DNA from: Piscicola geometra
Lineage: Eukaryota > Annelida > Clitellata > Hirudinida > Piscicolidae
Direction of reading: 5' to 3'
Assembly: GCA_943735955.1 (NCBI GenBank)
Contig: OX030957.1
Coordinates: 11,057,100-11,121,099 of the forward strand
Length of the DNA: 64,000 nucleotides
Part shown: positions 32,301 through 41,300 of the stretch, piece after piece
Layout: every line of letters starts with the position of its first letter
Numbering within the stretch: position 1 is the first letter of the stretch
Program-made: the position numbers and the translations under genes
Notes under the pieces: generated by a model
Seen by the model: only the letters and a program-made list of their open reading frames with translations
What the model was told of the DNA's origin: nothing
The model's database searches: none

Positions 32301-35300
32301 GCTACTGTTCCAATCTTCATTCCAAGCCCTGGAACAGGAAGTCAAGTTAGTTATAGCGCCAACAACACGCTTTCGCCCTTTCAGCATTTATCATTATCCA
32401 TGGAGTGCCACGAGGAGGCATGCTGTTGGACTTTGGAACAGAGCCTGCAACGCAGGTCGACCTTTTTTCAGTTTTTCTTGGGGAACCCCGGACCAGGAGG
32501 GAGCCCACTAAGAGTCTTGCTTCACTTGCAGCCTTATATATATCATATACATATGATAGCTCACGGTTGGCTCAACAGGTATTTGAACTGGCGACATTAA
32601 GTTGGGATGCGCCTTATACATGGTGTTTTATGTTACTATTTTGAGTTAGTGTACTGTAGTTCGATTAATCGTTTGCCCTTGGCTTTATGAAACTTTTTAA
32701 ACTATTCAATTTCATAATACTAATTAAAAATCACTTGCTATTCATGAAATATCAATGAATGTTGAATAAAGCTTGTGAGTGAATCGTGTAAATTAATACT
32801 ATTTTTCATACATCGATTTTTCGCAAAGATTAATTTTTAGATAACTCTTTATAAAAATATTATCTTAAAAAACATATATATATATGTATATTTCACTTTT
32901 GAAACAAATGCATGAAAGCATAATAACTATCCACCATTCTTTTCATTCTCTAGATTCGCATCAACGACAGTCTCTCCGTCACCAATGAAGACAGACTAGC
33001 TGTATATAGTTCAGGCAATGCTTACGGAAAAATACCCGTGCCCTACACATACTCTAAAACATCGTCCATACAGCTTTCTACTGTCAATTTCGAATTTCCT
33101 TTCAACGTACCTCTAGGTCAAACTGTCAACATGAAAACAACTTCTTGGCCAAGAACTTTTGAGCGCCATCTTAAACTCTGTTCCACGCCTACAAGTCAGT
33201 GCTGAATGCTTTGCTGTGTAAACTAATCATTGGGTCATTGCATAGAATTTCGACCAAAACCAATTACATTTTACACCCCCTCACTCAGAAATTTTTGAAA
33301 CTTTTATTTTAAGCTTAGATACGTTGTCTATCAAAATAAAAATATAAAAAATGAAATTTTTTAAAAGATCGCCGAGTTATTGACCTTCAAAGTTCGCCGA
33401 GATCAAAACCCCTTCTCTATTCAATTTGAAATATCTCAGCTTATATTTATCAGAACGAATAATGTAGTATACCAAAATAATTATTGAAAACGTGATTTTT
33501 GCTTGAAGTTTCTTCAGCAGACAATCAGTGCTGGCATTTAAAAAGTTCTGATTTGATTATAATTAGAGCTCTTCTTTAATTTAAGTGCCCTAGTTTACGT
33601 TCAATCTGGTATTTTACGTATTATCATACGCATTGAGTCTTGCTTGTTATGTTTCAGACAGAGATAGCTTATTTCTTTTGAGATTTTTGTAATGAGATTT
33701 TATTTATTTACGATACTCATATTTTTTTAAACATTTAATTGTAAATAGAATTTTTGATTAATTAACCTATTTTATCAGCTATTCTAAATCATGATCAATC
33801 CAATCTTTTCAAGGTTGTCCTTCACTAGACTACGAAACGATACCCAAGGTGACCTATCTCGTATTTTAAGGGCATGACATATTTTCGATACTTAATAGAA
33901 TTAATATTCCGAAGATATTTTATAATATTACATTTAAATAACAAAAATAACATTAAAACTAGCCTCAGATCTCATTCTCCAAATACATAACGATGCCCGC
34001 CTCTTGCTGTGGTTAGTAGTAACTTTGTTTTATATAGAGAAAAGTAGCGTATTATAGAATACCATTTAATATTTGTAAATAACTAATTATTTTTAGAGAA
34101 AAAATATTAAAAACTTGTTTAGTACATACTATAATCATCCGAATTATATGTCATTTTTACAAAATGATGTTATTTTTCCCCATTTTTGAAAAATAATAAT
34201 TTTTAAAAGTTTTGCCAGTAGAGGTTAATATTAAATAGTCAGGTAATAAGAGATAGGATTTGAATTTAATCAAGAAGCAAAAAGACGTCATAAAACTTTT
34301 GTTAGTTTTATTTTTAGGATTTGAATTAATGAAAAAGCAGCAACATGTTATAAAACTTTACTTATTTTTTAGTTTCAAATATAAAAGCCATGCTAGTTCT
34401 GAACACGACTCATGGCCAGATGTGCTAGGTCACAATGGCATTGGGAAAATAAACAAAAACGGCCAAAGACTACTCGAATTCTGTTGTTACCACAACCTGT
34501 GCGTGGCAAACACGTACTTCCAGAACAAAGCATGTCACAAGGTGTCCTGGAGACATCCAAAATCAAATTACACACACAAACACCTTCAGCAGCTGATGAA
34601 TTGCTTTGCTCGGGCTTGTAGGGAATTTGGACTGACCATCAGTATCAAGAAAACCAACATCATGGGTCAAGACATCCCTGTTCCACCCTCAATCACAATC
34701 GACAATCAGGTGCTGGAGGCCACTGACAAGTTCACATACTTGGGCTCCGTCATTACTAGCAGCCTATCCCTCGACATCGAAATTGACAAGAGGCTCGCCA
34801 AAGCAGCCAGCGTCATGGCCAGATTGAGCAAACGTGTATGGACTAACAACCAACTGACACTAAACACCAAGCTCAGAGTGTACCAGGCATGCGTTCTCTG
34901 TTGTATGGCATATGTAGTCCACCTATGCCAGACAAGAAGATCGTCTCAAAAGCTTTCATATTCGCTGTCTCCGACGCATCCCTGGCATATCATGGTAAGA
35001 CAAATTCATTAACATAGCCGTACTCAATCAAGCCAACTCACTCAGCATACACCTCCTTCTATGCCAAAGACGTTTACGCTGGCTGGGTCACGTGCATCGA
35101 ATGGAAGAAGGTCGCATACCCAAGGCCATCCTATATGGCGAGCTGGCTACAGGACACCGTCCAGTTGGTCGCCCGCAACTACGCTTCAAAGACACGATCT
35201 CAAACTTACGGGTATTGACCTGGCAGATGGAAAGAGCTAGCCGATGAACGGAGTGGCTGGCGATTGGAACCAGGTGTTTTAAGTGGTTCAGTAGAAACTG

Positions 35301-38300
35301 TTAAGGGAACTCGACGTTCAATCCGAAGTTTTTCTGCTCTACAACAGCTTGAAGTATATGATGCTTTATCGAATTTATTAAAAGAGTATAATGAGTACTT
35401 TGCCGTTGAGAAATGAACACAGTATATCACGGTGGTTGTATGTTACAAGCTTAATATCTCTCATAACAAAATATCAAAATTGTTTTTAAAAATCGAAAAC
35501 AATCCTTGGTTCAACCTTCACCTAAAAAAATAGTCGCTATATTCGTGTTCTTTTTATAGTCTTTTTTTATTGGAAGACTTAAATAATTTTTAAGAGTTTG
35601 AATATTTTTTTTATCTCTTAATTAGTTTTTGCATTTGATTGAATTGTTTTTCAAATAACTTTAAAGAAACCTTTTATAAAAAGGTTTAAAGCATGTTCAA
35701 CGGCGTTTATTTACTATTAATTTTTAAATCAGTCATATGATATTGGGGTTATATATTACAAACACATTGGGCTTATTTGCTACAAGTCGTTTAACTACAA
35801 CCAATTCAGTGAAATGGTTTATACAACTCAATCTAAGTTATTTTATTACTTTCAGGTAATATAATGAATTAAATGTAAATAAATTATTGGATTCACGTGA
35901 AACCAGATGTTTCAAACCATGCAGTGGAGACTGTTAAGGAAACTCGACGATCAATCCTAAAACGGCTTGAACTTCATGATGCCTTATCAAATCCATAAGA
36001 ATAGTTTAACAAACGAAAGTACTTTGCCATTGAAAAATGAAAAAAGTCAAAAAGCTTTTACTACTAAGCAGGAGTAGGATATAGCAGACTTAGTTGAAAC
36101 TAGAGGTCGGACAAGGAACCTGATCTGACCGGGTATCCACAGTACTCCCACGAGAACGGGAATACAAATTTAAATCGGGACGGGAAATGTCGGAAACCGG
36201 GAATAAGTTTTCGAGACGGAAACGGGGAAAAACATTATTATTACTATTATTATTATTATTATTATTACAAACTTGAGTAAAAGTTCTTGGCAATGAAAAA
36301 ATTAATAACACCACAAAACAATTGTTCTAAAAGTTTTTCCTTTGATATTTAGGAAAATAAACGTTCTGGAAATTCACATTTGGGAGTCAACATACATTAT
36401 GTTAAAGAAAATAATGGGAAAGGGGAGTTTTAAGACAGAGTTCAGGCAACAATTGCTTTTAATGTAAATCACTCCTTTAGAAATATTCTTAAGAAAATTA
36501 ATAAACTCTTCAAGATTCCAGGTATATCGTATTCAATCATTAGACTTTTGTACCTTTATCAAATGTAAAAAAAAACTTTTAAAAATTTTAATGAAATGAT
36601 TTGGATTTTTTCTGTTCATGATTTAAATCTTGCATTATCTGAGTTGGCAGCAGATAACCTAATATCTTTATTCAATGCTAAAGAGGTTGAAAAATACGTT
36701 AAGAAAACTGGGTAATTAATTCTCAACTTTTTCTAAACAGTAAAAATTCGATTTAATTTATGTTTAAATCAGTATATATGATGCAATGGATTTTGTAAAA
36801 AAAATTCTGTATGAAAATGTTCAGAAAAATGCTAAATATGGCGAAACTTTCTTGGTGTTAAGCACAAGAAAAATAATAAAATAATGAAATGAAACATCAC
36901 AACGTTGATCTTTTTTATGAAATAAACAAAATAAAATAGTAAGTTTCAAGCAACGAAATTTTAGTTTTTATTGGCACCCTAGTGTACGTTAATAATATTT
37001 TTTGTGAATTGTTTTCTTCAGTGAAATATTCACATAAGAAAAGTAGCCTTTTTGTTATTTTCCATGAAATTCGTAAGATGTAAAAACACGTTTTTAAAGT
37101 TAATTAAATAAATTTAGTGAATGTCTGAAAAATTTAGCTATAAATAGAAATGCGGTGAATAGATTAAAAACTAAAATTTAAATGTTAAGTTTTGCTTTTG
37201 AATCTTTATAAGCTGCTATGGTATAATGGGTAGCGTTCTGCTCTGTTAGTATCGCCTCCCTAGTTCGATTCATGATGAGTCCAACTTTTTTTATAATTAG
37301 AAAAATATTAAGTAGAATCCTATGTTAATATAGTTAATAATTTTGAATCTATTTTTAAATAAATTAATTATAATAAACATTTTAAAGAATTTTTTCAACA
37401 TTATTATGATGGATGCGTATGTTTCGCTGACGGGTTAGGGTTAGGGGTTGGGGTTAAGGGTAAGAGTAAGGGTTAGGAATTGAAATTTGTGGTTAGGATT
37501 AATCTTATGCTTAAGGGTTGGAGTTAAGGGCATGGTTAGGATTTGGGGTTAAGATAAGGGTAGGGGATAGAGTTAGGTTTGAGGGTTAAAGTTGAGGTTT
37601 TGGTTAAAAAATGTTTTTTAATTAATTAAAAAATTCGTTGGGTTAGAGTTAAGAATTAGGATTAAGGTTAAAGCTTTAAATAAAATTTCAGTTTTTTTAA
37701 ATAAATGAACACTTTTGATAGAAAATTATCATGGATGTAACAAAAAGATTAATTGTTTCATCATGAATTTTTCACGGAAATTAACAAAAATCGCAAGTTT
37801 TCTTCAAGTAAATTTACCCTGAAGAAAAAAAGTAGCCTTTTTTGTTATTTTATATGAAAATTTCAATGGAAAATAACATCTTGCTTTAATATACATATAT
37901 ATAAATTTTGTATTACTAAAGTAAGAATCCTTTTATGAAATGATGTCTCAAAGTAAAAAATAAAGTCACAATTCTCATTAATTATTTAAAAGAACCAGAT
38001 AGGCTGCCAAGTTGTGATCTCACGAACCGAACCATGGTCATTCTGAACGAACAAACGAACGTCATTAATGTCCTTATAGACAGAATCAATTACCTCAAGA
38101 AACTCATCAAAAACTATTTGAGAGGTTTGTGTGCCACAGTTCATCTGTTTTGTGGATTATAGTTTATAAGATAATTTTTATTTTTAATGAACTCAACTAT
38201 TTTTTGGGTTTGTTTGAATATTATTCTGTATCACAAAAGACATGCATGTTGCAACTTAAACTACTTTATACAAAATTTGAAATAAACTAGAGTGAATTCT

Positions 38301-41300
38301 CATTTTTGTAACCATATTCATGTTCAGCAAATGAAAATTAATAGAAAACAACTGATTTCATTTTAGTTAAAAATATTAACCTTATGGTTTTACGATTGAA
38401 TTCATTGTATGATTTACAATTAAATTCTTTACAATTTAGAAAAACTAATAAATATTTTATTTTCGTCTTTTTATACTCATGCACATGAAAATTAATAGGT
38501 ATTGATAAATTTCACTTCGTTGATAATAATAATAATAATAAAGCTGAGAGTTGTTACACGCTTTGTTACCTTGAATGTTTTTATTTGTTTTGCCCTTTGT
38601 TATAAGGGATTTTCAATATAATTTATTGTTAAACCATACTTTAAAATGTATAAAATACAAAGAATTAATATAGGAGTGAATGAGCTCGGATACTGCGAAG
38701 ACCCCACATACACAAAGGGCCTCTACGGTCTAGGACACTGCTACAAGGTGCTTTAACCCCTTCCCAGTTTAATTATTTTTTTATAAATTAAAATTGAAAT
38801 GCCTGATTTTAAAATTATATTTAATTAGCATAAAATTATAAAAAACATTTTAAAAATCTTCATTTAATTTTTCCACAACTTTTTCTGTGTAAGGAAGACT
38901 TCAAAACATATTATAAAATTATATAACGCATTTTTATCAAGTTCAAGAGCGCTCTGAAATGAATTTGTTGAATAGATATGTTTCGCAAATTCGGTGTCCG
39001 CGCGAATTGCCGAAATACAAATTGTCGAATAGCTAGCTAGTGTTTATTGCCGAAAGCGAATTTATTAAAGTGTGTTGAATTGCCGAAATTTATTTAATGA
39101 TATTTAACGATTTATATATCTATGTGTAATAACTTATTTGATGAATTTAATTGAATATTGATTCATAAACAAACTCTATCCGGCAAACGAGTTGTGTGGC
39201 GCAATGAGCGGTTGCTTTATTTTAGCTGAGTTGTTGGGCCGCACTTGTCCTTCTTTGATTTTCTTGAGTGAGTGACGTATCCAAATTCACTTGCCGACAA
39301 TTTGGATGTGTAGTCAATCACGATTATGAATAGGAACGGAGCCAGAACATCACCTTGTAAAACGCCTGTAGGAATGTTGAAGGGTGCAGAAAGCTTCCCT
39401 TGTATGCAGATCTGGCTGGTCGACTTGTCGTACAAGACCTTGATTGCCTCGACAACTTTCTCCGGGATCCCGTAGTGTCGCAGTATCGCAAACATCTCAT
39501 TCTATTCGATTGAGTCGAAGGCTTTCAAGAAGTCGACGAAAGTGATGAAGAGTGGGATGTCTTGCAAGTATGTGCCATCTATAATCCTCTTCAGAATATG
39601 AATCGTTGACCGTTCTTGAACTCGATCCATCACCACATTGAAAGGATCAAGTGTCAATCTCCGTTCCATAAGGAAGCACCTCAGACAAGTGCTATTACCT
39701 ATTCAATATTCCAGCCAGGGTTACGGTCTTTGCCTTGCTGGTAGACTTTGGGAAATCATAGGCTAATGATAGTGTTCTTAAAAAAAATATCCTGAGCTGA
39801 GGGCTTGCAACGCAGCATCAGTAACTGCAACGTATACGGATGACTTGAAATTAATATGTTCACTATAATGGCCCGACCGTCAACCAGGATAAAAAAGGTC
39901 GTTAAATGTTGCAGGTTCTTCAGCTCAGTTGCCGATCTCACAGATCAAATAAAAAACCCCTGTAAAGATGAATTAGGGTTATGACTACAAAAATTTTCCG
40001 TCATTTTCATTGTATTGAATTTACATATAATAAACGTTTACCTAAAAATTCTTTTTTTATATTTTTAATTTATTCGATCTCAAAAATATCTCGCGCGCAT
40101 TTCAAATTTAATAGTCTACCTGTTTTTTCATTTAGTATATTTTATATTTTCGAAATTTAATGAACATAGTGAAACGTATTGTTAAATTAAGTGAGAAATA
40201 GTTCAAATCTCTATTCAAGTTTTCAAACGATTACAAAAGTAAAATTTATTTCTTTTGAAAAATAACTAAGTTACTTTTTAAATTTATATATTAGAGTATG
40301 GCGAGGAACATAATTATCGATTTAAAATTTTCAAAATGGCCACCTAGGACATGATTAACCCTAACAATACAAGAAGTTTGACACAAAATTTATTTTTTAT
40401 GTCAAAAATAACCCCCCTCCTACCCGCGATTGGAAAAAACACACATAATGGGAGATTTTAATACCTTTTATTCACATTTTATTAAAAAACACATTTTTTC
40501 TAATTTTATAAAGTATTTTGCAATTTTTCACATTTCAATCTTTCTTAGTTGATACTTTCATTTTTTTTAAATTTCAATTTTTTTCATTTTCATTTTGATT
40601 TCAACAGCCGTAAAAGTAATAATAATAATAATAATGACGAGCATTATTATGGTGGCGTATAACCCGAACGGGCTTCCAGGCCACTTGAGCTGCATGTTTT
40701 CATTTGCGCCTTTGGGTTAATAGGGTTGCACTTGAACCTAGGACCTTTCATTATTGGTCAAGCCGAGAGACGTTGCCGACTCAGCTACCTGTTCACCCAA
40801 ATGTTCAAGTCTTTTTAGCTTCTTTCTATCAACCAGCTTTTTTTAAACTTTTGCTTTTATTTAAAACTTAGCTTTTTTTCTCTTACTCTAGTTAAGTTTA
40901 ATTAATTTTTTTATTTGACTCGTTGCTTTGAAGCCTCTGAAAAACGGGATCTGGCCATTTCTAGGCTGCTGGCTCTTTTATAGGATGAAGTTACTAACTG
41001 ATGCAATACTGACTGCATTCAATTGGCCAGTTTCTGAAGTCTATGGTTCACCTACCCAAACTGTCTTTTTATTTCAAAGTTGTGAACAGGACTGTCATCG
41101 ATTTCAGAAGCCTGCTCACTGATTGGGTACTCCATAGGTAAGACTTCATCAATGTCTTAGTTTCTCTTTTGCCTATGTAAAACCGTCTTGAGATGGGGCT
41201 GCATAAGAAAAATTATCTTATAGACTTATTCCAAATATTCAACGGCTGCCTCTGACACCACGTGCACATCTAAGCAGGAAAACACCACCAGAACAACTTC

